From positions 12,057,651-12,121,650 of the forward strand of contig NC_058063.1 of NCBI RefSeq assembly GCF_020085105.1: a stretch of DNA of 64,000 bases, given 5' to 3'. Of the stretch, positions 37,701 through 48,640 are shown piece by piece. How positions within the stretch are numbered: position 1 is the first letter of the stretch; every line of letters starts with the position of its first letter. A model generated the notes under the pieces. That model worked only from the letters and a program-made list of their open reading frames with translations. It was not told where the DNA came from and did not search any database. The DNA is from Siniperca chuatsi. Its lineage: Eukaryota; Chordata; Actinopteri; Centrarchiformes; Sinipercidae. The position numbers and the translations under genes are program-made.

Positions 37701-39923
37701 ATCTGCTGTTGATTACAGTATCACTCTTTATTTATGTTGCTTTGAGACAAGCTCGAAAAGGCAGAGAGTTGTAAACGTGCCGCCACCAGGTAAAGTGAGA
37801 CATCAAAGTTTCATGATGTAGTAAACTAAAGTGAAGGTCAAGCCAGGGGTTGAGCAGATTCTGCAGATTCATAAAAAGCAAAAATACACCCTTTGCCACT
37901 GTTTTATTGGATTTTAGAAGCATTGTTTTATTGGTTCCTCGTGAGTCACATACCTACATTTCCATAGTGCTGAGCGGCCTGGTATGGACCTTTGAATCAT
38001 TGACCATTTATGGCGTGCTCACACACCAACAAGCAGGCAGGCTTCAATCAAAAACAGCAGTCCCTACCTACCACAAGCCAGCTGAGTACTTCACAGCCGG
38101 CTACCAGCACAGTTCCCTGGCAACGCCTTAGCGGAGCACAGCAGAGTGTGGAGCCCCGGGCCAAAAACATCAGATCCTATTAAGGCCACTTCTGCAGCAA
38201 GTCCCAGGGGATCAATGTACCTCTAATCAGAAATCCTTGACTCCACAAGCCCCGGATGAGGTCATCACCTTATTGATACTCTATCACTGCACCTGGTTTG
38301 CCGGTGCCACCCTAAGGCTGGAGAAGGAGGGGTGAGGGCTCTGTGCTCACAACAACATTCAACAACTTAAGTGAGGAATTATCTTAAAGGATAAGTCTGG
38401 TTTATCACAACTTGGAGCTTATTTTAAGATTGTTTATTGTGTCTGTAAAGTAATTTCTGAGATCTGGGAACTAGGGCTGCAACTAACATCATCAATTCAT
38501 CTTCATTATTTTCTCAATTAATCGCTTTGTCAATTAAATGTCGGAAAAAAGTGAAAAATGGCATCATTATTTCCCAGAGCCCAAGGTGATGTTATCATAT
38601 TCCTTGTTTTATCCATCCAACAGTCCAAAACCCTAAAATATTCAGTTTACTGTCATATATGACGGAGAGAAGCTGGAACCAGAGAATGGTAGGCATTATT
38701 GCTTTAAAATTACTGGAACGATTAATTGATTATCAAAATAGTTCTTGAGTAATTCAATCAATCAACTAATCGAATAATCAACCAATCGTTTCTGCCCAAT
38801 ATTGCTAAAACAAAGTCCACCAGGGCAAGAAACGCAATCATTCAGATTATCATACAGGTTGTAAACAAGCCAACGGTTTAGCCAGATTATTCAAACCACT
38901 TCATTTGGAAGTAAAATGAGTACGGTAGGTCAAATTTGAAACAGGAAGTCCATTTGGATTTTTACAACGGACAATTTGGGTAATAATGTTACTGTTCCTC
39001 TTTTCACCTCCAAATAAGATTGGGTAACCTGGACGTTTGTTCCAGTACAATTAATTTGTTTGTTTACAATGTAAGTATAGTGTTTCAAACCTGTCTGATC
39101 GTCTGACTGCTTGTGTCAGCTTCTGACTTGTTCAGTGATGTTGCTGTGTTCTGAGATCTCAGCAATAAACTTTGTGAGTACAATACTACAGATAGAAACG
39201 ATGGCCAAACCTACAAAAATAAGATCCAAGTTGTAATAAACCAAAATTATCCTTTAAATGAGCCAGATGAATGAGCAAAATTACAAAGGATGATAAATTT
39301 AGTATTCAGCTAAAACATCTGGTGCTAAAAATATCAGCTACAAAATTATGTTTTTTCTGGCTTTGCTAATGAAATGTCATGTCAAGGAAAAAGCTGACTT
39401 AGGCCCTGAAACCAAGAGACCAACCTTCTACCAAACAGCCTTCCCACTATTAAATATCATGAAGCTTTAAATTACAAAGCCAAAATTGACACCACGACTG
39501 CTTGATAGCTTGGAATAATAACTGCCTGGAGCACCATTCAAAACTTGCATTTAAGTATCTTAAATTTTTTTCTAGCATTGAATGCAATTTGTCAGCCATT
39601 ATAAAAGCTGCTTGATTTGCCTAGTTAATAAACCTAGCAACTTATTCATGTGTCATTTCCATTCAGCTTGTAGACTTATAAAACTAGTGACACCTATTGC
39701 CTGAAATGCCTCATTATAATCTGTGTGACTTTCTCAGGTATTTGGGCTGACTTTAATTGAGTGCTTTTTTGACCGTTCATTCTGGCTGAAATGAGGGACA
39801 CGACCTTGGTGCAATGTGAGATGATGTTTCTCTCTTCCTCCCTGTGTGTGTGTGTGTATGCCAAGTTAATAGATATAGGTCCTTCGAGCCAGATGTGGCA
39901 GGACACAGCTCTAACCTTGAAGC

Positions 39924-39975
<52 letters not shown>

Positions 39976-42767
39976 GGCGTACAGTAGCCTATTGTAGCAT
40001 GTGTGTGTGTGTGCGCATGCAACAACACTGAGATTACCTGCATATGAAATCAAAAAAGCTCAGAAGAAATCTTTCATTGCACACCCACACTAGCTGCTTT
40101 CAAATCCACACACAAGTCTTGGTTCGCTGTGACCGAGTTAGTATCAAAGCCTATCCATAAGCCCGTGTGAGCTCAGGGCAAGTTGAGTTTTCTTGCATCA
40201 GTTGAGCGCCACGTTATTAAAAACAGTCTAACTGACAGACTCCCTTTGCTATCTGAGTTGTCACTGCTCTGTGTTGGCATCGCGCTCCATCATCCTCACA
40301 AGTTTTTTTTCCCCCCTTCATCTTCCGTGTCGGAGAATGTGAAGAGTGAGAGACTGCAGGCCCGAGAGGTGTCAAACGACTATAAATGGATGACTCTGTT
40401 TGTCTGTTAATCGCCAGGGTTCAGCGGGTCAAGTTTCACATTCGGGGTCAGAGGTCACAGGTCACCGGGTTGTTGTGTAGGTCGGGGGGTCGACTGTGAG
40501 GTTGAGCACACTCCAAACGTCACGACTGAGCTCTGAGAGGAGAGTTTCTTTGTTTTTCTCTCTCTCTCTTTCTCCCACAAGTGCTTTCGACCAACAATTA
40601 CAGCTCAGTAAGGGCCGGTAAATGTTCCAACAGGTTAACCTTTAAAAGACATTTAAAACAAATGACCTAGGAAAAGCAAGTAAGTTCCCACTTCACTGCG
40701 TTTTTCCTTCTCTTGCTCTTTTCTTCCTCTCTCCATAACAGTTTCCCTTGTTTTAAATCTAACCTGGAAAAGAATACTCTCGTGTCTTAACAACACATAC
40801 TGTATACGCTCTTTCTTTCTCATCAACCATTTTTGTCCTTAACGAAAAGGCCTTAAGATGTCATTTGGAATGGATGACGTGTGGAAGAGAAGAGCGACTC
40901 ATTCACAGATTGTCAGCTACACATCAGTTTGACTCCTTGGCTGTCAGCTCAGAGCTCATCAAAATCTTTCATACTAGTTTGCTCTCTTCTTCCTTTCTCT
41001 TATCTGATGAGTCTCGATGAATAGACTTAACATTCCAAAGCGCTCATTAACGTGAAGTAATCAGCCAAGTCCGTCTCGACCTTTCATGGACTCCCTTTGT
41101 TGCCGCCTGCCCAAGTGGACACCTTAAACTGTTTGGTTCTGAGGTTGAGTGGGCAGGGGGTTAAAGTTTCCAGTGCAAGGGGAGACACAGACAACAGTAG
41201 ATACTCAGTCATCCTCTCTGTCTCCATGAAGAAATGTAAACCTGTACCTCTAATACGTTCCCTTTATGTGATAGTACAGCTGTTCCATTGTGTTTATCAG
41301 TGACAGCACTTTAAGCAAATGTTTAGCTTGTTTTTGTTGACAAATTATTATGTCAATCGACTTATCGTACAACTGACTCACTTTCAGCACTAAATATAAT
41401 TCATTTTCAGGACTTGTTGGATCTGTTTTTAGTTTAAAGCAAGACTGTAACTTTTGAAAGGGTGAATAACACGGTCTGCCTCTTACAAATAAAAAGCTGA
41501 ATTCATAAAAAATAACACAGGGGTTTTACAGCTGCAGCCTTAAATGGTGGTGGCTAATGTTAGCAAATGTTTGCTAACTTTTGATCTACTTGCACTGCTG
41601 TTACATTATGTTTTAGCATGTTATCCCATAATTGTAACCTATGACCACAGTGGCCACTGTTCTGCAGAAGTTACGTAGTTCTGCTTTAAAGGTTAATTAC
41701 TTGAATGCATTTTAACTTGAAAAGTGATGTCTGCTAATCATTTCCACTCTAAACCAATCATATTATATCATAATCTGATTAAAAAAAACTGAATTCTTAC
41801 AATAGGGACTCTTTACTTTTCTGTGAAGTGGATTGACAATGGACAACATGACAGGAAATTAGCCCCAGTTAGAGCATTTAAGGGGCTAATCTATCAAGGC
41901 CTATCCATAGACTTTTCTAGTTTCAAATTTGGTCCCACCTTTTTAAGCTAATCTTGAGCAGTTTGACCTTGGATGGCTAACTGTCACCGGGCCAGCCAAA
42001 AGCCTGTTGGCACTCAGTTGGATAGTCGGACAGACAAGTTTCTCCTCTTTAGCGTTCTGCCAGGCTTGCTCCTGTCATTAGGGCTCTTCCCATGACCATA
42101 AACGGTCCTTCTGCTCAGAGATCTCAGGGTCGTGCTTTCAACGTATGGGGCGATAACGGATAAGGAGTTTGTCTATTGGGACTAAAATGGGCAAGAGAGA
42201 CAGAGAGCGAGAGAGAGAGAGAGCAGGATGAGAAAGAAGGGAGTGGTAGGAAAGAGGAGAAGAAGAGGGCAAATTATAAACAGTACCAGGGTGGAGGGAG
42301 GGAGGGATAGAGGGAGGAAATGGTGAGAGAACAAGATAAAGAGAGGGAAGAAAAAGGGTGGGACAGACGAAGGGAGGAGGGAAGGAAACAGAGGGGAAGG
42401 GAGATAAAAGTGTAGAGAGGGAGCAGGAGAGAAGGGGGAAGATGGATGAGGGGGGGTTTAGAGGAAAGAAATTAGATGAATTAGAGGATTATTGACTGAA
42501 AATGTAGGCAGAACATAAAAAGGAGTGAGAAGGAGGGTTCAGAGAAAAGATACTGTACACTGTAAGGTGGATAATTATAGCTTGTGAGTAAGCAATATTA
42601 AGTGGAGGTGACAGAACAAGCCCATAAATACAGTATGACAAAGCAAGACAAGATGGCTGACGCTGTCTAGGCACAAGCAAAAGTTGACAACTAAGGCCTT
42701 TTAAAGAAAGCTGCACCATATAGCAGACTTCACTCCTCGTGGTCAGTATTAATTAGTTTATATATAG

Positions 42768-42818
<51 letters not shown>

Positions 42819-45800
42819 TCACATATATGTAGTACAATCTTTTCTTTTCACATGAGTCTAGCAGGAAGCTTTGCCAGCCGTTCCTGACGCTAAGCCTTGT
42901 TGTTGTCTTTTCAAATACCTCTTGTCGCACAGCTGACAAATGGCTAAGATAAGATGACAATTCCCCCTGCGCTTTTATAAATAAACTCCTACCTATCAGA
43001 CGGGTAGCTGGAGCAGGGTTTTACTGTTTGTGTGAGCCTGTATAGGGTCTTTTTATTGTGTATATTAACGTATATTTCATTGTATATCTGTGTTTTTTCA
43101 CTATGTGATTTTGAGAGTACTTTATAGTCTTAATCTACAGTAAATCTCTGTGTATATTGTCTTCAACAATCTGTGAGATTCTTTGTATGCGTTCCCCTTT
43201 GCCCCATCAAGGCCACTTTAGCCTCTAAGCTCCCCTCTGATAACGTTTCATGTCACAGAGCGTTAATATATCTGCGTGCCCTTTTCATAGATACATGCAC
43301 AAATACGGACCACACACCACCGTGCTACAGACCGGCGTGGCCTCCCTCCGCTTCACCGTGCCTCTCCAGCAGCACAGCTCCCCACCTACATCTCTTCATG
43401 GAAAAGGTCACACTGGCCTGCTATTTGAAGAGGACCTGGTGGATACCCAAAGCAGGCCAAGCACAATCCAATTACACCCCAGGGAGACACGCCGCATTTG
43501 CTGAACTCTGCTTGAGTGATATTCTGTTTCTCTTTGGGCGCTTGTAAAGATCCACTTACATGTTTATGGTCAGCCAGGAACTAGAATCAACAGATGTTTT
43601 ACGAGGTTCAAACTCCTGCTGTGTTCAACTGTTACATGCAGGAAAGACAGTTTTACTATGAATATGATTATGAGTATGATTTTTAAGTAAAACATAAGTT
43701 TTATCCTGCAGAGGAAACAACAAAAGGCTTGATACTCTGTTCACTCATTTGTCAAAGATCAGGTGCGGTTTGACGGTGGACCTCCAACATTGAGGAGGCT
43801 GGGCAGGTCTCGACTTAAATAAACACGAGTTAGCTTGAGGCAAATTGACAGCAAGGAGGTTACAGGTCGAGCTCAGTCGGGTGACTTGGTTAGCTATGAT
43901 GCATTCCATGTACTCACAACCTTCACTGCATGTCCTCCCTCTTTTCACTGTGTACTATCCATTAACACAAAACAGGCCCAAAACTAAGCTGAAACAAATA
44001 AATTATTATTTTTAACTGGCCATCTCAGTTTCACAGAGACGGTGACATCTTCTTATTGCTTGTTTTGTCCAACCCTCAGTCCAAAACACACAGATACAGA
44101 TATCAATTTACGATGATATAAAAGCAGCAAATCCTTACATTTGAGAACCTGGAAGGAGCAAATCTTTGGCACTCTTTGCCTCATAGACTTAAATGATTAA
44201 TTGATAAAAAATTTGGGCTGCAACTAATGAATATTGTCATTCTCGATTAATCTGCTGATTATGTGCTTGATTAATTGTTTGTCCTATAAAATAGAGAAGA
44301 ATGCCCATCATAATTGCCTAAATTGTTGTTTTTTTCCCCCAATAACTAATCCATAAACCAAAGATTTTCAATTTACTATCACATAAAAAAGATTTGATTC
44401 ATTCATTATCTAAATAGTTGACGATTACATTTTGGCACTAAAATAAGTACATGAAATCTTGATATGATTAACTTTTGGTGAACTGGGTTTGTTCCTTTGC
44501 ACTCTGTCGTAATATGTTACCCTCCAGATGACACAAACATGTCTGAAACTTGTCACCTCACCTCAGTCATTATGAATACACTTCACTCTCTTCACAGTTG
44601 AGAATGAACAAAACATTCACAAAAACATATGCAGTTCTTCTGTTAAAACCGTCTTCAATTCACATTTTAGAAAATCAAATCTACTCTGAAGACCCCTCCA
44701 GGTGTCTTGTCCTTACAAGGCGTGGAAACCACAGCTGGTCTGAACGTATCTTTGACATTTACCACGTAAGAGGCAGCATGTCACCTCGACTGCATCAGTG
44801 GCTGTTGAGTGCCACAGTATGTGAAAGCGTCCAGAACACCTGATAATAAAGCTTATCAAAGCAGCTCACAAGATTAGATGCTGCATGGGGCTGAAATCTG
44901 CATACCTCGCCTGCAACAGCACCATGTTTGGCGAGCACTGGTCCACACAAGATAAACATTAAGCATCGTCAAGCTTTGGTGTACAGTGATGATGGCGCGT
45001 GAGGTTGAGCGATGAAGCAGGCATGAGAAACCAAGCTCGCTATGCTGCTTTACTGGTGCGAATCAGTGATCCACTGAGTCGCATACTACACTGTGAAAGA
45101 GGGGGGGAATGCCGCTGTTGTTCGGCATGTGAGAGTCATACCAGCGAGGTTGTTAAACTTTGGCTGTCATAAGGTCATAGTTTATGGTTACTTTAGTGTT
45201 GTTAAGCACAAAGCTGTTTGTATTTAGCGCTTTTGTTAACTTTGTGAATGTTTCTGCACAGGAGACTGGGATGGGAAAAGAATTAAACACAAAAGCTGAA
45301 AATGTCAAATTAGTCACTTGAACATCAATAAAGCAGTTTGTATTGTACTTATATTCATCTCTACTAGAGGCTAAACTCTAATGTTCATGAATCATGTGGA
45401 GAAAAAAAGTGCAAGTCATATTCAGGAATAAGTCACATTATTCTTAACCTCATGTGTGTTTTTGTGTGAATTTGCACACCTGCCTTCAAAAGTGTGTGTG
45501 TGATTGCACCTTTCAACGCGAGCTCGTATACGTGTGAGTGTGAATGTGTATGTGTGTGTGGTACAGTCTCCCCTAAACTTGCTGCTCCCTTGCATACAAC
45601 ACACATTATTACACAAGAGATAAAGTGGTGCTGTCTAACCTTACGTTAATTCCCCAGAGTAAATTTAAGTCTGGACCGCTTCCAAACATTTCCACAACCA
45701 TTAGATTCCTGTGGCCATTACTCTCTCTGTCTGCCTTTTACACGATGCAGGAGACGACTCTCCTCTAGACCTCCTGCTTGTGGACATCACAGAATTTCAA

Positions 45801-48187
45801 ACCTATTTAGTGGGGTGCTAGTTTAGAGATTTATTTATCAAATAAAGTAGAGCGGCAACTAATGATTATTCTCCATTATTCTCGACTGATTATTGTCAAC
45901 TATTTTCGAGATTAGTTGATTAATTGTTTGGTCTATCAAATGTGGTCTGTCAGAAAATATGAAAATGCTCATCACAGTTTCCCAGAGTCCACGATGACGC
46001 CTTCAGATTGCTTATTTTGTCCGACAAAATAATTGGCTTATTTTAAGCCAACAATGTTCAATTCAGTATAATAAAAAAAAGACATTTGAGAAACTGGAAT
46101 CAGCAAATGTTTGGCATTTCTGCTTGAAAAATGAATTAAATGATAAATAGATTATCAAGATAGTTGAGGTGAAATGTAAATTTCTGTCGACTGACTAATC
46201 AATTAATCGACCAATTGTTTCAGATCTAAAACAAAGCTGTCAGATTCTATAATAAGTAATGTGTGAGCTGATAACTGGAAATCAATCAAATCATTTTCTT
46301 GTAATGTCTTGTCCTCTTTGGTTAAAATGATAAGCAAACATCCCTCATCCAGCTGAAGCAAAGACGTTGAGCCATGCAGTTGTCGATTAATCGATCAACT
46401 GAAAACAAATCAACAATAACTAATCGTATAAGTAATTTATTAAGCAAAACAAATTCAAAACAAATCTCTGGTTCCAGCTTGTGAAATGAGGATTTGCTAC
46501 TTTTCTCTGTCTTATATGTCTTTTAATTGAATATCTCTGTATTTTGTACTGTTGGTCAGGCAAAACAAGACATTGAAGATGTAACCTTTGGCTCTGAGAA
46601 CTTGAGACTGGCATATTTGTCAAAAATCAATTAGTTGCAGCTTTTGAGTCATGTGCTAGTACATATACGCTGAGGCTCTGAAGTACTACTACTGGAGTAC
46701 GGTATTGTGAGTACACAAGGTCACAAGGTGAGTGAAGCTTTATACCGAAAACACTCCATTGGGTTTCCAAGAAGTCAGTTCTTTACCCTTTACCTCATCT
46801 GTGTGGTGCTACAGCAACTCCCAGCATTCACAGTAACCTCAACAGTGGACCAAATATGGTATTACATCAGGCTGGGTATGTTTGGCTATTCAGTTACAAA
46901 GTGACGAACAGTACACTGAGCTTTAATCAAATTGCTCCAAGAGAAATATCTGATATAACCCGATATACCTTTCTTACATCACTGGTTTGCAGATGTGTGG
47001 AGCTCTGAAATAACAAGTTTGGCATTTGAATAGAGGCGCTTCCGTGCCAAAGAAAATCACCCCATGCAAAGAGCACCACTACAAACTTATTTACCAAGAA
47101 ATAGATGTTATGAATCCAGATTGTGCAATGTTTACAAGAGGAGAAGAGGAAGAAACTGGACTATTATCCAGCACATCAGAGAGAAAATACATTTTCACCA
47201 GAAACTAAATGGATTACCTCACATTTTTTTGGACAAACAATATCATTCTGGTGTGTTAAGATGTAAGTAAGTCATATTAGTAGAGAGGTTATTCTTGCTT
47301 GACTGTAATGCAGTGGGTCTGGGTTACAAAGAGTTATTGCCTACATGTTGCAGCAGCAGTTGTTTGAAAACTAATTTGACCCCTGGCTCAGAATTCCCTT
47401 TACTACTGCTTTTCAGCGTCTGGCTTTTTGGTACAGTAAGCCAGAACTAACAACACTTTACTCTGTTGTCAGGTAACTTATCATTACCTACAAGGTAGTC
47501 CTGGCTTCAGTTATTCAGTAACTACTTATTAGTGATTCACCAATTCTCAAGTCCTGCCTTGTTCCTCACTTTTTCAGTATTCAGTATTACTCAGTATTTG
47601 TGGTACCTTACAGTAAAGTGTTTTAAAAAAGAAAAACGACAAACGTTAGGTTACAAAAATGAAGAGGAAGATGGATAATATAGGTCAGACTTGAATTTAT
47701 GTAAAAAAAAATAATTCAAAAATAGATGACAGGTGCACTATTTAGGTAAAGAATGATATAGGCTACTGCCGTTAGGAAAAACCCAATAATAAATGAGTGC
47801 ATTATGAAGTAGGACTAATAATATATCAGCAAGACTTTGAACTTTTACAAGGTAAAAAGTCGGTAATAGCACAGAAAATGCTACAGGAGAGCGTCCTTTA
47901 CATGTTTAACAGCTATAGGAACACCATAAGAGTGCTAACGTTACAGTGAGACTATAGGTGACAAAGTAGGCAATGGTGGTTAAAAACACGTTATTAGCAC
48001 TACGGCTCTAGCACGAACCGCTTTATTAAGATGTCGTTATGGGTCACGGACCGACCTATTCAAATTCAAATTGCTACAACAGTGGTGAGACTAGGTAACT
48101 AGGTGCTCGCGTGCGGATACATACCTCCTCTTCGTGGTTGGTGAATTCACTCTGCTCGTTTTCTTTCTCGATTTTGTTGTTATTCAT
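22646..48187 (-). CDS. rbpms: rbpms: RNA-binding protein with multiple splicing (7 coding exons, 194 aa)
   Basis: Single-RRM dimeric RNA-binding protein. The family binds tandem CAC motifs, controls alternative splicing in smooth and cardiac muscle, and is found in nucleus and cytoplasmic granules. Coding exons on the minus strand are 48187-48125, 34575-34498, 33719-33681, 30919-30857, 27808-27658, 25627-25500 and 22708-22646. All introns are GT-AG and every junction keeps frame. The 194-aa product compares with 196 in human isoform A. RRM is about residues 23-100: RNP2 TLFVSG (24-29), RNP1 within PVGFVSF (61-67). [20 protein letters not shown] and the [12 protein letters not shown] / [14 protein letters not shown] tail favour RBPMS over RBPMS2. 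The C-terminus is GWKSRQFC. The start is the MNNN methionine: an in-frame stop lies upstream at 48379-48377 with no intervening ATG. Intron 1 is 13.5 kb. The paralog (a or b) cannot be decided here. Confidence 0.95.
22885..23402. repeat. Family A interspersed repeat, near full length
   Basis: About 518 bp. It begins TTAAAGGAATAGTTTCACAT, ends CGTATTTCCCAAAAATATTC, with mirrored AGAGTTAGATGATA and TCTAACTCTCAGCAAGAAAG inside. The inverted organisation (AGCCGGTTAGCTTTGCTTAG and CTAAGCTAAGCTAATGGG) indicates a long-TIR MITE-like DNA element. It lies in rbpms intron 6. No coding capacity. Confidence 0.7.
23403..25499 (-). other. rbpms intron 6, 3'-proximal remainder
   Basis: Intronic DNA with no recognisable exon or repeat. 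The frame at 25272-25739 reads through true exon 6 but is intron-derived on both sides. Confidence 0.6.
25500..25627 (-). CDS. rbpms: rbpms exon 6
   Basis: A 128-bp exon completing Tyr132, then [20 protein letters not shown] and [20 protein letters not shown] to Gln174. This is the Tyr/Pro/Ala-rich region used for oligomerisation and granule localisation in the family. Acceptor TTCACAG, donor CAG|GTAACC. Confidence 0.97.
25796..26636 (+). mobile_element. P-element-like DNA transposon remnant with THAP exon
   Basis: Terminal inverted repeats are at 25796-25821 and 26611-26636. The reverse complement of the right end matches the left at 23 of 26 positions, sharing AATTGACTGTTTGCTAA at the tip. 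Inside is a plus-strand frame with a THAP-like N-terminus (25900-26060) ending at a GTAAGC splice donor. The remaining ~550 bp has no transposase coding, so the copy is internally deleted and cannot move itself. THAP DNA-binding domains are known in P-element transposases and their domesticated relatives such as THAP9. No convincing target duplication was found. It lies in rbpms intron 5, antisense, 169 bp from exon 6. Confidence 0.65.
25900..26060 (+). pseudogene. Decayed THAP-domain first exon of the transposon
   Basis: Reads [14 protein letters not shown], then about 14 residues, then [20 protein letters not shown] and QC. THAP family landmarks are present: MPKxC...C near the start, the FxFPK block, and W-(I/V)-x-x-C before the end. 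The first zinc cysteine is replaced by Tyr (TAT where TGT is expected), and the later His of the C2CH site is not seen. The frame is open from 25867. The donor CAAAC|GTAAGC at 26060-26061 suggests an exon end. The transposase exons expected after it are missing. Confidence 0.5.
26637..27657 (-). other. rbpms intron 5, 5'-proximal part
   Basis: Intronic; the two plus-strand frames at 27003-27227 and 27292-27615 show no convincing family motifs and no bounding splice sites. A worn LINE origin is possible but not supported. Confidence 0.5.
27658..27808 (-). CDS. rbpms: rbpms exon 5
   Basis: A 151-bp exon, residues 82-131 plus one base. [20 protein letters not shown] then [13 protein letters not shown] closes the RRM. 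A Pro/Gln-rich [12 protein letters not shown] segment follows. Donor CCCAT|GTGAGT. Confidence 0.97.
27809..30856 (-). other. rbpms intron 4
   Basis: A 3.0-kb intron without an obvious repeat of the window's main families. The 28100-28960 part is moderately complex sequence with no coding signature. Confidence 0.6.
30857..30919 (-). CDS. rbpms: rbpms exon 4
   Basis: A 63-bp phase-0 exon encoding [20 protein letters not shown] plus Asn (residues 61-81), with RNP1. Acceptor CCCCAG, donor AAC|GTAAGT. Confidence 0.97.
31015..31400. repeat. Low-complexity cluster with G runs in rbpms intron 3
   Basis: Oligo-T runs, CT-rich stretches, G9-T-G7 at 31110-31126 and a G run of about 15 near 31256-31270. 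The plus strand could form G-quadruplexes. In rbpms RNA these are C- and pyrimidine-rich. Another purine-rich stretch lies at about 31640-31850. Confidence 0.8.
32565..32818 (-). repeat. Family D interspersed repeat, reverse copy
   Basis: Contains TTTTCTGACATTTTATAGACC and GATTAATCGATAAAAATACT ending in GAAGCCCTAG, reverse-complement blocks of the GGGCTGCAACTAA family seen at 38.5, 44 and 46 kb. It lies in rbpms intron 3. Confidence 0.65.
33681..33719 (-). CDS. rbpms: rbpms exon 3
   Basis: A 39-bp phase-0 micro-sized exon encoding [13 protein letters not shown] (residues 48-60). Acceptor TTTCAG, donor CAG|GTATGC. TSKQ matches RBPMS (RBPMS2 has TARQ). Confidence 0.97.
34498..34575 (-). CDS. 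rbpms: rbpms exon 2
   Basis: A 78-bp phase-0 exon, residues 22-47, [20 protein letters not shown] then LFRPFK. It includes RNP2 and the first RRM helix. Acceptor CCTCAG, donor AAG|GTATGT. Confidence 0.97.
35279..35690. repeat. Family A interspersed repeat, 5'-truncated
   Basis: Shares AGCCAGTTAGCTTAGCTTAG, ACAAAAACAGAAGTGTAAAA, TAAGCTAACCGGCTGCTGG and GGGTATTTCCCAAAATTCC with the other copies. A T/ATTT-rich insertion occupies 35510-35550. It lies in rbpms intron 1. Confidence 0.65.
35691..38470 (-). other. rbpms intron 1, no gene seen
   Basis: Contains a short TTATC tandem near 36830-36845. The GC-richer stretch 38100-38340 looks less degenerate than its surroundings but has no coding signature. 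Confidence 0.5.
38471..38800 (+). repeat. Family D interspersed repeat
   Basis: Begins CTAGGGCTGCAACTAAC, contains CTCAATTAATCGC, TTTCCCAGAGCCCAAGGTGA, ATTCAGTTTACTGTCATATA and AGAAGCTGGAACCAGAGAAT, and ends in a string of AATCAATCAACTAATCG-type sequence. This family is common in percomorph genomes. No protein is encoded. Confidence 0.7.
39926..39969. repeat. (GA)n microsatellite
   Basis: About 22 GA units on the plus strand, CT in rbpms RNA. It is responsible for the Leu-Ser repeats in the minus-strand frames here. Confidence 0.97.
40054..42185 (-). other. rbpms intron 1, no gene seen
   Basis: No exon, recognised repeat or structural signal beyond ordinary intronic sequence. Confidence 0.5.
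42186..42470. repeat. ~285-bp purine tract in rbpms intron 1
   Basis: The plus strand is almost entirely A and G (GAGAGA, GGGAGGGAGGG, GAAGGAAAC-type units, many GGG runs), with only scattered pyrimidines. In rbpms RNA it reads as a long polypyrimidine tract. Confidence 0.9.
42771..42817. repeat. (TA)n microsatellite
   Basis: About 23 AT units in rbpms intron 1. Confidence 0.98.
43975..44435 (+). repeat. Family D interspersed repeat, two copies head to tail
   Basis: The first copy (about 43975-44212) has TTGTTTTGTCCAACCCTCAG and CAGTCCAAAAC. The second begins GGGCTGCAACTAATGAATAT at about 44215 and has CTCGATTAATCTGCTGATTA. Both run in the same direction. Confidence 0.6.
45850..46230 (+). 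repeat. Family D interspersed repeat
   Basis: GCGGCAACTAATGATTATTC, CAGTTTCCCAGAGTCCACGA, AACTGGAATCAGCAAATGTT and a tail of ATCAATTAATCGACCAATTG. It lies in rbpms intron 1. Confidence 0.7.
46383..46645 (-). repeat. Family D interspersed repeat, reverse copy
   Basis: Opposite orientation to its neighbour 150 bp away: GATTAATCGATCAACTGAAA at the left end and ATCAATTAGTTGCAGCTTTT at the right. The two copies form a long inverted repeat within rbpms intron 1. Confidence 0.7.
46646..48124 (-). other. rbpms intron 1, 5' part
   Basis: No exon or recognised repeat. The frames at 47026-47270 are short with no family resemblance. Confidence 0.5.
48125..48187 (-). CDS. rbpms: rbpms exon 1
   Basis: Encodes residues 1-21, [20 protein letters not shown] plus Glu, the acidic leader before the RRM. 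Donor GAG|GTATGT. Human RBPMS has a similar MNNGGKAEKEN leader. Confidence 0.9.
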
Positions 48188-48640
48188 TCTGAGTCGGGCT
48201 CTTTTATCGCGTTCACTTGAACTGTCTTCTTCTTCCTCAACTTCTTCTTCTCTTGTCGCCTTTCGTTTCTGTTCCGCTCTGTTCTTCTTCTTCTCCAGGA
48301 CCCAAATTTTAAAAAGCACCCACCGACAGACAAACAGTCCGCGTGCGGCCGCTGTCCTACTGACCCGAGCTTCCCACTACTTTGGCGACATCAATGATAA
48401 GTAAAGATTTTCTTTTGTTTTAAAAAGAGGGGAAAGTCAGCTGTGAGTGGTGTTTCTGTGTCAGTCAGATATTCCTCAACATTCCCTGGAAAGCTTCTCC
48501 GGAGGCTCTTGTTGCTGTTCTCCAAATGAAATACAGTGAATGTTCACTGTACTGCGCCGCAGGCAAACTTCTCTCCTCATCTCCGCGCGAGGGAGGGATG
48601 GATGGAGGGAGGGTTTTAGGGTGGGGTAAAGGGTGGGATG
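48188..48640 (-). promoter_or_regulatory. rbpms: rbpms 5' UTR and probable promoter region
   Basis: Immediately upstream of the rbpms start the sequence becomes CpG- and GC-richer (CGCGTG, GCGGCCGC at about 48345-48352, GCGCCGCAGGC, CTCCGCGCGAG near 48585). This fits a CpG-type promoter. An in-frame stop at 48379-48377 bounds the reading frame. No TATA box is evident. The transcription start cannot be placed from sequence alone. Confidence 0.45.

Noticed and set aside
39694..40053. A Leu-Ser repeat protein on the minus strand.
   Set aside because: It comes from the (GA)n tract; no flanking coding signature.
48188..48319. N-terminal extension of rbpms, a Lys/Glu-rich frame open upstream of MNNN.
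   Set aside because: The apparent start at 48319 is GTG, there is no in-frame ATG between it and 48187, and an in-frame stop lies at 48379-48377. The human family start is also MNN.
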